The position numbers were made by a program, and so were the translations under genes. From contig CAZBUH010000011.1 of assembly GCA_964495095.1 (NCBI GenBank), forward strand, positions 1 through 28,491: a DNA stretch of 28,491 nt. The letters run 5' to 3'. Source of the DNA: CAZBUH01 sp964495095 (GTDB lineage Bacteria; Bacillota; Clostridia; Oscillospirales; Oscillospiraceae). The notes beneath the pieces were generated by a model. The model was not told the DNA's origin, ran no database searches, and worked only from the letters and a program-made list of their open reading frames with translations. Below, piece after piece: positions 1 to 8,124 of the stretch (position 1 is the stretch's first letter; every line of letters starts with the position of its first letter).

Positions 1-23
1 GGTCTCTTTTTTAATTCCAATAT

Positions 24-66
24 AAAAACGCTATGCGCCGCTTCTGCCGTTTTGCATAGCGTTTTT
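24..66 (-). terminator. Rho-independent terminator downstream of the YmdB-type gene
   Basis: Perfect inverted repeat: arms at 24-36 and 54-66 (core ACGCTATGC / GCATAGCGT, extended by A/T pairs), with a 17-base loop. Read on the minus strand, it lies just after the stop codon at 79-81 and ends in a run of T. The A/T extension on both sides means it could also stop plus-strand transcripts arriving from the left. Confidence 0.85.
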
Positions 67-78
67 TGTACGGTGCTT

Positions 79-852
79 TCAATTTATCCGCAGGGCCTCC
101 GCGCTTACGCACAGACCCGTATCGGTATCTATCTCGAAAATGCAGCACTCCAGCTTCGTATCCCCGCCGGCTACAGAATAGGGCCGCCGCGGGTTTCCCA
201 GGAACATTGAAACGGACTGCTCCGGCTTTATCCCCAGCACGGATATCTCCGGGCCGGTCATTCCCAAATCCGTTATATATCCGGTGCCCTTGGGCAGGAT
301 CCCGGCGTCGGAGGTCTGGACATGTGTGTGGGTGCCCCAGACGGCGGACACGCGGCCGTCCAGATAGTAGCCCATGGCCAGCTTTTCGCTTGTGGCCTCG
401 CAGTGCATATCCACAAGAGTTATCTTAGCGCCGCTCCGCTCCAATATTCTGTCGGCGGCGAAAAAGGGGTTGTCCGGTCCGAAATCCATGCCGCACCGGC
501 CTATGAGGTTTATCACGCACACGTCCCCGAAATCCGTGGGGAATACTCCCCAGCCACGTCCCGGGACCTGTGGGGCGTAATTTGCCGGCCGCAGGATATA
601 GCCGCACTCGTCAAGATACGGCTCTATATCCCACCTCCCCCAGGTGTGGTTGCCCAGGGTTATAACGTCCGCGCCGGCCTCAAATATCTCCTCGGCCTGT
701 CCCGGAGTTATGCCCACTCCGGATGCGTTTTCGCCGTTTACAACTGTGAAATTTATGCCGTAGCTGTTTTTTACCGTCCTGAGCCTGCGGCCCAGGGTCT
801 GGAGCCCCGGCTTTCCCACAACATCGCCCACGGCCAGAATATTCACCCTCAT
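79..852 (-). CDS. YmdB-family metallophosphoesterase (TIGR00282)
   Basis: 257 residues, the usual length for the YmdB/TIGR00282 calcineurin-like phosphoesterases. In Bacillus YmdB has 2',3'-cyclic nucleotide phosphodiesterase activity and affects biofilm and motility decisions. The metal-binding residues are all visible: D10 in AVGDVVG, E41-N42 in NGENASG, N68-H69 in LGNHTWG, H150 in VDMHCEA, and H175/H177 in GTHTHVQT. There is no signal peptide or membrane segment, so it is cytoplasmic. The gene lies 11 bases downstream of the lipid kinase and probably shares its transcript, which ends at the hairpin at 24-66. The substrate in this organism is not shown by the sequence. Confidence 0.93.
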   Translation of the reverse strand: MRVNILAVGDVVGKPGLQTLGRRLRTVKNSYGINFTVVNGENASGVGITPGQAEEIFEAGADVITLGNHTWGRWDIEPYLDECGYILRPANYAPQVPGRGWGVFPTDFGDVCVINLIGRCGMDFGPDNPFFAADRILERSGAKITLVDMHCEATSEKLAMGYYLDGRVSAVWGTHTHVQTSDAGILPKGTGYITDLGMTGPEISVLGIKPEQSVSMFLGNPRRPYSVAGGDTKLECCIFEIDTDTGLCVSAEALRIN

Positions 853-863
853 TTATAGCCTCC

Positions 864-1751
864 TCAGTAGATTATATTTACAGCGGCGTGGCTGTTTTCC
901 GCCTCCACGGATATATGGCTGCCGCCGTCCTCGCCGTCCCTTGTCCAGGCCACCGGCCCGTCGAAAGTGAATTTCACCTTTTTCGTGTGGAGAAACAGCA
1001 CATAATCCGGGTCATATTTCCTCGTAAGGATGCTGTGGAATATCCTGTTGAGCTCCGCGATATTATTTGGGTTTTTAACAAGCATGACCTCAAACAGGCC
1101 GTCTCCCAGCCCTACGCTGTCCGGGTCCAGCTTTACAAGTCCGGCGATAGAGGTTGAATTTGTGACCCCGCCGTAGACAAATTCACCGTCCACGACCCCG
1201 CCGTCATACTCCACCCGCGCGTGTATGGGCGTGATGCTGGATAGGCTGCCGGCCCCCTCCAGCACATAGGCGAAATGTCCCAGGGACTGCTTTATCTCCT
1301 GGGGCGTCTCGTAGGACACCCTTGTGAAAGCCCCAAAGGCCGCCACATAGGTAAAATACTTCTCGCCGTTAAAAATCCCCATATCCATCGGATGGGCGGG
1401 ATTATCCACAATTATCTGAGCCGCCTTTTTCGGCACTCTTGAGAGCTTCAGGCTGGAGGCCACATCGTTTGCCGTCCCCATGGGTATATAGCCGACGGTG
1501 GGCCGCACATCGGTCTGCATAAGCCCGGAGGTCACCTCGCTTAAGGTGCCGTCGCCGCCGCAGCAGACCAGTAAATCGAATTTCCCCGACAGCTCTCTTG
1601 CGAATTCCTCCGCGTCGCCCCGTTTGCCGGTCATGTACACGGTGACGGCGCAGCCCGCCTTACAGAAGGTCTCAAGTATATCGGCAATTCCATCTTTATA
1701 CTGCCCCTTCCCGGCGGCGGGGTTTATTATCAGCATAAGATTTTTTAGCAT
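864..1751 (-). CDS. Diacylglycerol/lipid kinase (DagK/YegS/BmrU family)
   Basis: 295 residues with the diacylglycerol kinase catalytic fold. NPAAGKG near residues 10-16 is the phosphate-contacting loop, GGDGT at 65-69 is the family signature for ATP binding, and PMGTANDVA at 90-98 is the next conserved block. Family members phosphorylate diacylglycerol or related lipids at the membrane and recycle them into phospholipid synthesis. DgkB is the Gram-positive DAG kinase, but YegS and BmrU relatives look alike, so no symbol is given. A good SD (AAAGGAG) sits 5 bases before the ATG. The gene starts only 23 bases after the serA terminator, so its promoter is unclear; it may rely on read-through. 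It is likely co-transcribed with the phosphoesterase gene. Confidence 0.9.
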   Translation of the reverse strand: MLKNLMLIINPAAGKGQYKDGIADILETFCKAGCAVTVYMTGKRGDAEEFARELSGKFDLLVCCGGDGTLSEVTSGLMQTDVRPTVGYIPMGTANDVASSLKLSRVPKKAAQIIVDNPAHPMDMGIFNGEKYFTYVAAFGAFTRVSYETPQEIKQSLGHFAYVLEGAGSLSSITPIHARVEYDGGVVDGEFVYGGVTNSTSIAGLVKLDPDSVGLGDGLFEVMLVKNPNNIAELNRIFHSILTRKYDPDYVLFLHTKKVKFTFDGPVAWTRDGEDGGSHISVEAENSHAAVNIIY

Positions 1752-1774
1752 AAGGCTCCTTTCCCAAAAACTCC

Positions 1775-1810
1775 AAAAAGTCCGCAGATATCCAGTATCC
1801 GCGGACTTTT
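1775..1810 (-). terminator. Terminator of the serC-serA operon
   Basis: Ten-base-pair perfect stem (AAAGTCCGC core; arms 1776-1785 and 1801-1810) with a 15-base loop. On the minus strand it follows the serA stop by about 17 bases and runs into TTTTT. It lies in the leader of the lipid kinase gene, so any kinase expression from serC-serA depends on read-through. Confidence 0.85.
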
Positions 1811-1827
1811 CACCGATTCAGGTATTT

Positions 1828-2997
1828 TCAGAATTCAATTACGCGGGCTCTGACAACGCCTTCAATAGCTTCAACGGCGGAAGCGATACTGTCGTTTTTG
1901 CCGCAGAGATCGCACATGGTATAGGCGGAATTGCCGCGGGAGCCGTTCACCATGTTCTCGATATTTATTCCAAGGCCGGACACGGATCCTGTTATTTTGG
2001 CTATCATATCCGGTATATTCTTATGGATAACGCAGAGCCTCGCCGCCGCGGCGGGCGCCCGCTCCATTACTGCCCTGGGCATATTCACGGAATTTATTAT
2101 ATTTCCGTTTTCTATATACTCGACTATCTCCTGAGCCGCCATTCTGGCGCAGTTATCCTCGCTCTCTGGGGTGGATGCGCCCAGATGGGGTATGGCGATA
2201 ACGCCCTTTGCCCCGGCGGTCTTATCGTTGGGGAAATCGGTCACATACACGGCCACCTTGCCGCTTTCCAGCGCCTCCAGCATTGCATCGTCGTCCACAA
2301 GCTCGCCGCGGGCGAGATTCAGCACCCGGACGCCGTCCTTCATCATGCTGATGGCCTTGGCGTCTATCATATGGTGCGTGCTCTCCATATACGGCACATG
2401 GACGGTCACATAGTCGCAGTTTCTGTAGATGGTCTCCACATCGGTGGCGTGTTTTACGCCGGAGGACATCTTCCACGCCGCCTCCACGGAGAGGTACGGG
2501 TCATAGCCGTAGACCTTCATGCCGAGATTTATTGCGGCGTTGGCAATCTTGGCGCCTATGGCTCCAAGCCCAATAACGCCCAGGGTTTTTCCGTTCAGCT
2601 CAGGGCCTGTAAAGGCGCTCTTTCCCTTTTCCACCTGTCCGGCCACGTCCTCGGTACCGGCAATGGATTTTACCCAATCGATACCGTCAACTACCTTTCT
2701 GGAGGCCATGAGCAGTGCGCAGAGCACCAGCTCCTTGACCGCCTCGGCGTTTGCGCCGGGCGCGTTAAAGACGACGATGCCGTTATCGCTGCACCGCTCA
2801 ATAGGAATATTGTTTGTCCCGGCTCCGGCACGGGCGATGCACATAAGCTCCGGATTGAACTCACAGTCGTGCATTTTGGCGCTGCGCACCAGTATCGCGT
2901 CGGGGTTTGCGATATTGTCCCCCACCGCGTATTTCTCAGGCGCCAGAACGTCAAGTCCGGCCCTGGATATCTTGTTCATTGTTTTTACGTTGTACAT
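1828..2997 (-). CDS. serA: D-3-phosphoglycerate dehydrogenase
   Basis: 389 residues. It oxidises 3-phosphoglycerate to 3-phosphohydroxypyruvate with NAD+, the first step of serine synthesis. Visible features: a Rossmann nucleotide loop GLGAIG at 143-148, the NLARGELVDDDAM block with the substrate-side Arg, and PHLGASTPESEDN with the catalytic His region. A C-terminal ACT domain (about residues 320-389) suggests allosteric control by serine. The length fits the short SerA type (catalytic plus ACT, without the extra intervening domain of longer forms). It begins 14 bases after serC, so the two are one operon. A purine-rich SD (AAAGGGGCGG) precedes the ATG. Confidence 0.95.
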   Translation of the reverse strand: MYNVKTMNKISRAGLDVLAPEKYAVGDNIANPDAILVRSAKMHDCEFNPELMCIARAGAGTNNIPIERCSDNGIVVFNAPGANAEAVKELVLCALLMASRKVVDGIDWVKSIAGTEDVAGQVEKGKSAFTGPELNGKTLGVIGLGAIGAKIANAAINLGMKVYGYDPYLSVEAAWKMSSGVKHATDVETIYRNCDYVTVHVPYMESTHHMIDAKAISMMKDGVRVLNLARGELVDDDAMLEALESGKVAVYVTDFPNDKTAGAKGVIAIPHLGASTPESEDNCARMAAQEIVEYIENGNIINSVNMPRAVMERAPAAAARLCVIHKNIPDMIAKITGSVSGLGINIENMVNGSRGNSAYTMCDLCGKNDSIASAVEAIEGVVRARVIEF

Positions 2998-3011
2998 AAC
3001 ATTCCGCCCCT

Positions 3012-4100
3012 TTAGCTGTTCTTTGATTCAAAGTCCTTCATGAATTCCACCAGCTTCTCAACGCCCTCCGTAGGCATGGCGTTGTAGATGGAGGCCCTCA
3101 TGCCGCCGGTTTTTCTGTGTCCCTTCAGGTTTGAGAAGCCCGCTGCGGCGGACTCCTTTACGAATTTGGCGTCCAGCTCCTCGTCACCGGTGCGGAAGGT
3201 GACGTTCATATCGGAACGGGACTCCTTTTCGGCGGAGGGGATAAACAGCTTGCTGCCGTCAAGATAATCATAAAGCAGCGCGGCCTTTTTGCTCTTTATT
3301 TTCTCCATGCCCTCTACGCCGCCCTGGGTCTCCAGCCATTTGAGCACAAGGCCCAGCATGTATATGGTGTAGCAGGGGGGAGTATTGTACATGGAATCCT
3401 TCTCTATCATGGTCTGGTAATTCATGATAGTGGGGGTGATGGGCATTTCATGCCCGGCAAGGCTCTTATCTATAATAACCACGGCCATTCCGGCGGGGGC
3501 CATGTTCTTCTGCACCCCGGCGTAGATAATGCCGTATTTGGACACGTCCACCACTCTGGACATTATATCCGAGGACATGTCGCAGACGATGGGCACGCCG
3601 CCTGTCACGGGGACGTATTTCCATTCGGTGCCGTATATCGTGTTGTTGGCGCAGTAATGGAAATAGGAGGCGTCCTTATCCACCTTTATTGCCTCCTGGC
3701 CGGGGATATAGGAAAAATTCCTGTCCTCTGAAGAGCAGGCCACGGAAACCTCCCCGTATTTCTTACCTTCCTTCATAGCAAGGTTTGAGAAATTACCGGT
3801 GACGGCGTAGCTGGCTTTTCCTGTTTTGCCCATAAGGTTTAAGGCCACGGCCGCAAACTGGAAGGTGGCGCCGCCCTGCATAAAAAGTATCTCGTGAGTA
3901 TCCGGCACATGGAAAAGGCGCTTAAAGTCGGCCTTGGTGGTGTCGAATATCTCCTGATACACCTTGCTCCTGTGGCTCATCTCCATAACGGACATTCCGC
4001 TTCCGTTATAGTTGGTCATCTCCGCCGCGGCCCTCTCCAGCACCGGAAGGGGCAGCATGGACGGTCCGGCGGAAAAATTGTAAATACGTTCGTTTGCCAT
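3012..4100 (-). CDS. serC: Phosphoserine aminotransferase
   Basis: Class V PLP aminotransferase that converts 3-phosphohydroxypyruvate and glutamate to phosphoserine. The PLP lysine is K198 in AGVQKNMAP, the same number as in the E. coli enzyme. The N-terminal NFSAGPSMLP and QGGATFQFA blocks are typical. An in-frame GTG lies three codons upstream (4107-4109), but the ATG at 4098-4100 has AGGTG at proper spacing and gives 362 residues, the normal family length, so I start there. It is first in the serC-serA operon, behind a perfect promoter. No serB phosphatase is nearby, so serine synthesis is completed by a gene outside the window. Confidence 0.95.
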   Translation of the reverse strand: MANERIYNFSAGPSMLPLPVLERAAAEMTNYNGSGMSVMEMSHRSKVYQEIFDTTKADFKRLFHVPDTHEILFMQGGATFQFAAVALNLMGKTGKASYAVTGNFSNLAMKEGKKYGEVSVACSSEDRNFSYIPGQEAIKVDKDASYFHYCANNTIYGTEWKYVPVTGGVPIVCDMSSDIMSRVVDVSKYGIIYAGVQKNMAPAGMAVVIIDKSLAGHEMPITPTIMNYQTMIEKDSMYNTPPCYTIYMLGLVLKWLETQGGVEGMEKIKSKKAALLYDYLDGSKLFIPSAEKESRSDMNVTFRTGDEELDAKFVKESAAAGFSNLKGHRKTGGMRASIYNAMPTEGVEKLVEFMKDFESKNS

Positions 4101-4138
4101 ATAAAACACCTGCTCAACAATAATAAGATATTGGTTGT

Positions 4139-4167
4139 ATTATAGTATAGTAATATTTAAATGTCAA
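4139..4167 (-). promoter_or_regulatory. Perfect sigma-A consensus promoter for serC-serA
   Basis: On the minus strand TTGACA (4162-4167) and TATAAT (4139-4144) are separated by exactly 17 bases, matching the housekeeping consensus at all 12 positions. The predicted start is near 4132, giving a leader of about 30 bases. That is too short for a T-box or riboswitch. It begins one base past the mtaB stop codon. Confidence 0.88.
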
Positions 4168-4168
4168 A

Positions 4169-5455
4169 TTATTGCACCGTTTTCCCCAGCAAAACGCGGC
4201 CTTTCACTCCGGTTATCCTGACAGGGACTCTCTTTCCTCTCAAGCCGGAGCATTGGGCCTCCACCTGGCAGTAATTTCCCGAGTGGCCCCGCATTATCCC
4301 GCCGTTTTCCCGCTCAAAAATCACCTCAAGGGTCTTTCCCGTCATGGATTCCAGAAACTCCCGCTCCATCTCCAGGGCGACTTCCGAAGCCCGGGCGGCC
4401 CGTTGGTGCTTTTCGCTTTTTTCCACCTGGTTTTCCATAACGGCCGCGGGGGTTCCGGGCCGGGGGGAATAGGGGAATATGTGCATGGCGGAAAACCGGC
4501 ACTTTTTTATAAATTCCAGCGTTTTCCCGAACTCCTCCTCCGTCTCGCCGGGAAAACCGGTAATAACGTCCGTTGTTATGCCGCAGTCCGGGAAATACCG
4601 GCGCAGAAGCTCCGTGGCCAGATAGAAATCCTCCGTACTGTACCTGCGCCGCATCCGCTTAAGCGTGTCGTCGCACCCGCTCTGAAGGGACAGGTGGAAG
4701 TGGGGGCACACGTCAAGCCTTGATAATCTGCGGCAGAAGTCCTCCGTCACCACCCGGGGCTCCAACGAGCCAAGGTGGAGCCGCACGCCCGGCGCGGCTT
4801 TGGCCATCTCCTCCGTCACCTGGCAGAGGCCGGGCCTGCCCGGCAAATCCATGCCGTAGGAGGCTATCTCGATTCCCGTTATCACAAGCTCACTGTAACC
4901 CTCGGCGGCGATTCTGGCCGCCTCCCTGACGGCGCCCTCCACCGGCAGGGACCGGACGGCGCCTCTGGCGTAGGGTATCACGCAGTAGGAGCAGAAATTG
5001 CTGCAGCCGTCCTGTATTTTCAGCATGGCCCTTGTCCTGCCTGAGGCGGGGCCTGCCGGAAGTTCCTCATAGACGCGCCGCTTAAACGGCACGTCTATGT
5101 CTATTATTTTATGCCGTGTCTCCATTATTGTGCACAGATCGTCTACAAACTTCTCCCTGCCGCCGCTGCCGGACACCAAATCCGCCCCCAGGGCCTCTAT
5201 CTCCTCCGGGCTTATCTGGGAAAAGCAGCCGCAGACCGCCGCAACGGAATCGGGCCGCTTTTGCTTTGCCCTGCGGATGGCCTGACGGGATTTCCGCCCG
5301 CTCTCCGCCGTAACTGCGCAGGTGTTCACGATAAAAGCGTCGTAAGGCTCCTCAAAGGAGCATATCTCGTGGCCCCGCTCCCGGAGCATGGTCTCCATGG
5401 CCTGGGTCTCATACTGGTTTACCTTGCAGCCAAGGGTCTGTATGTATATTTTCAT
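4169..5455 (-). CDS. mtaB: tRNA t6A37 methylthiotransferase MtaB
   Basis: Radical-SAM methylthiotransferase that turns t6A into ms2t6A at position 37 of ANN-decoding tRNAs. Numbering from the chosen start, the N-terminal UPF0004 cluster cysteines are C10 (TLGCKVNQ), C46 and C77. The radical-SAM cluster is C151-x3-C155-x2-C158 in DGCSNFCSYC, and a TRAM-like C-terminus follows. The frame is open another 34 codons upstream to a TTG, but MKIYIQTLGCK is the family N-terminus and has GAGG 8 bases before its ATG, so I use 5455 (428 residues). The TLGCKVNQYE motif separates MtaB from MiaB and RimO. Confidence 0.93.
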   Translation of the reverse strand: MKIYIQTLGCKVNQYETQAMETMLRERGHEICSFEEPYDAFIVNTCAVTAESGRKSRQAIRRAKQKRPDSVAAVCGCFSQISPEEIEALGADLVSGSGGREKFVDDLCTIMETRHKIIDIDVPFKRRVYEELPAGPASGRTRAMLKIQDGCSNFCSYCVIPYARGAVRSLPVEGAVREAARIAAEGYSELVITGIEIASYGMDLPGRPGLCQVTEEMAKAAPGVRLHLGSLEPRVVTEDFCRRLSRLDVCPHFHLSLQSGCDDTLKRMRRRYSTEDFYLATELLRRYFPDCGITTDVITGFPGETEEEFGKTLEFIKKCRFSAMHIFPYSPRPGTPAAVMENQVEKSEKHQRAARASEVALEMEREFLESMTGKTLEVIFERENGGIMRGHSGNYCQVEAQCSGLRGKRVPVRITGVKGRVLLGKTVQ

Positions 5456-5536
5456 AGGCGATACCTCGTAGCTTCGTAAAAATTCCCGCCGGAAAGGATT
5501 TAACGCGCCGGGAGCGCGCTTCAAATAAAAGCCGTC

Positions 5537-5565
5537 TTGTTTTTTCTCACATGTCAACGTATAAT
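5537..5565 (+). promoter_or_regulatory. Promoter of the cysteine desulfurase gene
   Basis: TTGTTT (5537-5542) and a perfect TATAAT (5560-5565) are 17 bases apart. The start codon lies about 40 bases beyond the expected transcription start, and an AGAGGAG ribosome site precedes the GTG at 5613. Confidence 0.7.
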
Positions 5566-5612
5566 AGAATACAATTAATAATATACAATAAAAATTCAGA
5601 GGAGTAAATACC

Positions 5613-6752
5613 GTGAACGCCTATTTTGACAACGCCGCCACCACCATGGTCTGCCCGGAGGCGGCCCAGGCCGTTATGAGGGTGATGACCGAAAATTACG
5701 GCAACCCCTCCTCCACCCACACCATGGGCAGGAACGCCCGGGCGGAGCTGGAGGCGGCGAGAAAGAGCGTGGCCGCGGCCCTCGGGGCCGAGCCATCCTG
5801 CCTGTACTTCACCTCCGGCGGCACCGAGGCGGATAACTGGGCCATGCTGGGGGCCGCCGAATGCACCCGGCACAGGGGAAAGCACATAATAACCTCCGCC
5901 GTAGAGCACGACGCCGTTTTAAAAACCGCCGCCAGGCTCCAAAAATACGGCTACGACGTGACATACCTCTCCCCGGAGCCTGACGGCAGCGTTTCCGTCC
6001 AATCGGTTATTGACGCTCTCCGGGAGGACACGGTCTTAGTCTCCATAATGCTGGTAAATAACGAGACGGGGGCTGTAAATCCCCTGAGCGATATCTCCGC
6101 GGCCCTTAAAAAAGCCGGCTCCGGCGCACTGCTGCACACGGACGCAGTACAGGCCTTCGGCAAAATCCCGTTTACGCCGAAAGCCCTGGGGGCGGACCTT
6201 GTCACCATAAGCTCCCACAAAATACACGGGCCCAAAGGCTCCGGCGCGCTCTATATAAAAAACGGGCTGCGCTTTCCGCCCTTTATCACCGGAGGCGGCC
6301 AGGAAAAGGGCATACGCCCCGGCACGGAGGCGCTGCCGAATATCGCGGGCTTCGGCGCGGCGGCGGAAATATCCGGCCGGGACCTCCAAAAAAACATGGC
6401 GAAAATGGCCGGCGTCCGGGACACGGTTGTCTCCCTTCTCAGGGAAAGGCTGCCGGATGCGGTGATTATCAGCTCCGGCGGCGCGCCCCATATCCTCAGC
6501 ATATCCCTGCCGGGCTACAGGAGCGAGGTGCTGATGAACTTCCTGGAGGCCAGGAACATATTCGTTTCCAAAAGCTCCGCGTGCAAAAGGGGCGGCAGGA
6601 GCCATGTGCTCACCGCCATGGGACTGCCCGCCAAAATCATCGACGGGGCCATAAGGGTGAGCTTTTCCCGGTACAGCACCCGGGAGGAGGCGGAGTATTT
6701 TGTACAGTGCCTTCTCGACGCGGCAGGCTCCCTCAAAAAATCCATAAGATAA
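5613..6752 (+). CDS. Cysteine desulfurase (NifS/IscS-like, class V aminotransferase)
   Basis: 379 residues. It removes sulfur from cysteine as an enzyme persulfide for Fe-S clusters or thiolated tRNA. The PLP lysine is K203 in SSHKIHGPKG, H99 in AVEHDAV stacks on PLP, and the persulfide cysteine is C324 in SKSSACKRGGR. The N-terminus YFDNAATT is diagnostic. The start is GTG, chosen because AGAGGAG lies 7 bases upstream and the family motif begins two residues in. In Firmicutes this type of gene is commonly followed by thiI for 4-thiouridine. Here no thiI follows, only a broken regulator gene, so the sulfur acceptor cannot be read from context. Confidence 0.93.
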   Translation: MNAYFDNAATTMVCPEAAQAVMRVMTENYGNPSSTHTMGRNARAELEAARKSVAAALGAEPSCLYFTSGGTEADNWAMLGAAECTRHRGKHIITSAVEHDAVLKTAARLQKYGYDVTYLSPEPDGSVSVQSVIDALREDTVLVSIMLVNNETGAVNPLSDISAALKKAGSGALLHTDAVQAFGKIPFTPKALGADLVTISSHKIHGPKGSGALYIKNGLRFPPFITGGGQEKGIRPGTEALPNIAGFGAAAEISGRDLQKNMAKMAGVRDTVVSLLRERLPDAVIISSGGAPHILSISLPGYRSEVLMNFLEARNIFVSKSSACKRGGRSHVLTAMGLPAKIIDGAIRVSFSRYSTREEAEYFVQCLLDAAGSLKKSIR

Positions 6753-6780
6753 TAACCACCGGCGTGGGCGCCGACGGGGA

Positions 6781-7164
6781 AACCGGCTCCTGAATTTTGT
6801 AAAAGTCCTTGTGGAGCACAGCACCTCCGGAGTTATTGTGAACACCGGAAAATACATAGTCGAGGTGCCGGCTCCCGAGCGCTTCTCAACGCCATACGCT
6901 ATTCGAAAAACGAGGATGCGTATATGAGCACGCTCCAGAACTATTTCAACGTGGACAGCTCCTTCCCCGTCCTGTCGGCCCATCTTAAATTCCCGCCGGA
7001 CGCCAGTCAGACCGCCCGTCTCCGCCGAGACTTTCACCCACAGAAGCACCGTAAACTATCGAATCCGTAAAATAAAGGAGCTTCTCGGCAGCGAAATAGA
7101 CACCTCCGACGAGCGTTTCCGCTTCCGCCTGGCCTTTTACATAAAGGAAATACTAAACCTCTGA
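6781..7164 (+). pseudogene. Remnant of a PucR-family transcriptional regulator
   Basis: No single frame is open, but three joined pieces look like one regulator. Piece one (from 6781) reads LLNFVKVLVEHSTSGVIVN and then TGKYIVEVP, like the end of the PucR N-terminal domain. Piece two, shifted to another frame from about 6879, reads LLNAIRYSKNEDAYMSTLQ, like the lead-in to the C-terminal helix-turn-helix. Piece three, shifted back from about 7020, reads AETFTHRSTVNYRIRKIKEL and runs to ILNL and a TGA at 7162-7164, matching the HRNTVxYRIxKIxxLL pattern of the PucR/CdaR HTH. The central domain and the true N-terminus are missing. The family call comes from motif memory, so it is moderate. The original target genes are unknown. 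Confidence 0.62.
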
Positions 7165-7173
7165 ATATGGCGT

Positions 7174-7201
7174 GGGCGCCGGCAAGCTGCTGCCGGCGCC
7201 C
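7174..7201. terminator. Strong GC hairpin between the regulator remnant and the HAD gene
   Basis: Perfect 11-base-pair stem (GGGCGCCGGCA; arms 7174-7184 and 7191-7201) with a 6-base loop. It lies between two convergent units: 9 bases after the remnant stop and just before the end of the HAD gene. Neither side has a good T run, so terminator efficiency is uncertain. Confidence 0.55.
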
Positions 7202-7210
7202 GTTTCACCG

Positions 7211-8005
7211 TTATATTATCCCGAGCTTTTCCATGGCGTAGGCTATGCCGTCCTGCTCCACGGGCTTTGTGACAAAGCTGGCTATTCTGCAAAGCTCCGG
7301 ATTGCTGCCCCCCATCACAACTGAGTTCGGCGTAAATTGCAGCATGGCCAGGTCGTTGTTGCTGTCCCCGAAGGCGTAGCTCCTCTCCACCGGGATGCCG
7401 TACCTTTTCAGCACCTCCGCCATTCCGGTGGCCTTGCTGTAGCCCTTCGGCACGGCCTCCACATCACCGTCGCCCCGGTCGATTATATCGAAATCCCGGC
7501 TGAGAAAATCGGTAAAGCTCTTCATATCGCTCTCAGGCGAGCTCCAGGCAAATATTTTGTCAAAATTAAAGTCCGGGTCTTTCGAGGTTTTGTCCGTGGG
7601 CTTTCCCACAAGCCTGAGCCAGGAGCGGAAAAGCCGGTGCTGGGCCGTCTCCACGCCCAGGTCGTCAAAATACGCCCCGTCAAAGGCCTCATATGTGGCG
7701 TATACCCGGCACTTCCGGGCCATATCCGCCGCCTCCCGGCACTTCTCCAAGGGTATGGAGCGGTGCATCTCTATTTTTCCGTCTATTACTATGCAGGTGC
7801 CGCAGCCGCAGACTATGCCGTCCTTTTCCATCTCCATCACCGCCGGGGTTATTATCCCGAACACCCGGCCGGTATTCACAAACACAATGTGGCCTTTTTC
7901 CCTGGCCTTTTTTATGGCGGCGAGGGTGCCGGCAGGCACCTCCTGCTTCTCCCCTACCGGGATAAGGGTGCCGTCCACATCGAAAAACAGCGCTTTTCTC
8001 TCCAT
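7211..8005 (-). CDS. Cof-type HAD-family hydrolase
   Basis: 264 residues of the HAD superfamily, Cof/YidA (IIB cap) type. Motif I is FFDVDGTLI with nucleophile D9 and acid D11. Motif IV is YAFGDSNNDLAML near the C-terminus, where the two Asp hold Mg2+. A Lys in the KGYSKATGM block serves as motif III. Such enzymes dephosphorylate sugar phosphates, FMN or PLP; the exact substrate cannot be read from the sequence. It is cytoplasmic. It is a single gene, convergent with the regulator remnant and divergent from the ParB-like gene. GGAGA lies about 9 bases before the ATG. Confidence 0.9.
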   Translation of the reverse strand: MERKALFFDVDGTLIPVGEKQEVPAGTLAAIKKAREKGHIVFVNTGRVFGIITPAVMEMEKDGIVCGCGTCIVIDGKIEMHRSIPLEKCREAADMARKCRVYATYEAFDGAYFDDLGVETAQHRLFRSWLRLVGKPTDKTSKDPDFNFDKIFAWSSPESDMKSFTDFLSRDFDIIDRGDGDVEAVPKGYSKATGMAEVLKRYGIPVERSYAFGDSNNDLAMLQFTPNSVVMGGSNPELCRIASFVTKPVEQDGIAYAMEKLGII

Positions 8006-8033
8006 TTGACAATATCTCCAGATAAAATTTTCC

Positions 8034-8058
8034 GGCGGCCTGCAAAGCCGCCTTTTTT
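8034..8058 (+). terminator. Plus-strand Rho-independent terminator upstream of the ParB-like gene
   Basis: GGCGGC (8034-8039) and GCCGCC (8047-8052) form a six-pair GC stem with a 7-base loop, followed directly by TTTTTT (8053-8058). It faces the plus strand, between the HAD gene's 5' end and the ParB-like gene. There is no plus-strand gene for it to serve, so it may insulate the ParB-like gene from antisense read-through. Confidence 0.6.
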
Positions 8059-8124
8059 CCGCTTTTTATTTACAATATGTAGTGTATATTTTTTATATAA
8101 ACTACCACATAATGAGGGATAAAA

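Noticed and set aside
1498..3015. 505-codon plus-strand open frame opposite the lipid kinase and serA.
   Set aside because: It mirrors serA and carries His/Gly-rich antisense composition; serA itself has full motifs, a promoter and a terminator.
5456..5557. 34-codon N-terminal extension of mtaB from a TTG.
   Set aside because: Not like the family, and the ATG at 5455 has its own SD and the expected MKIYIQTLGCK start.
6036..7049. 337-codon minus-strand open frame over the cysteine desulfurase and regulator remnant.
   Set aside because: Antisense shadow of a GC-rich gene with no recognisable domain.
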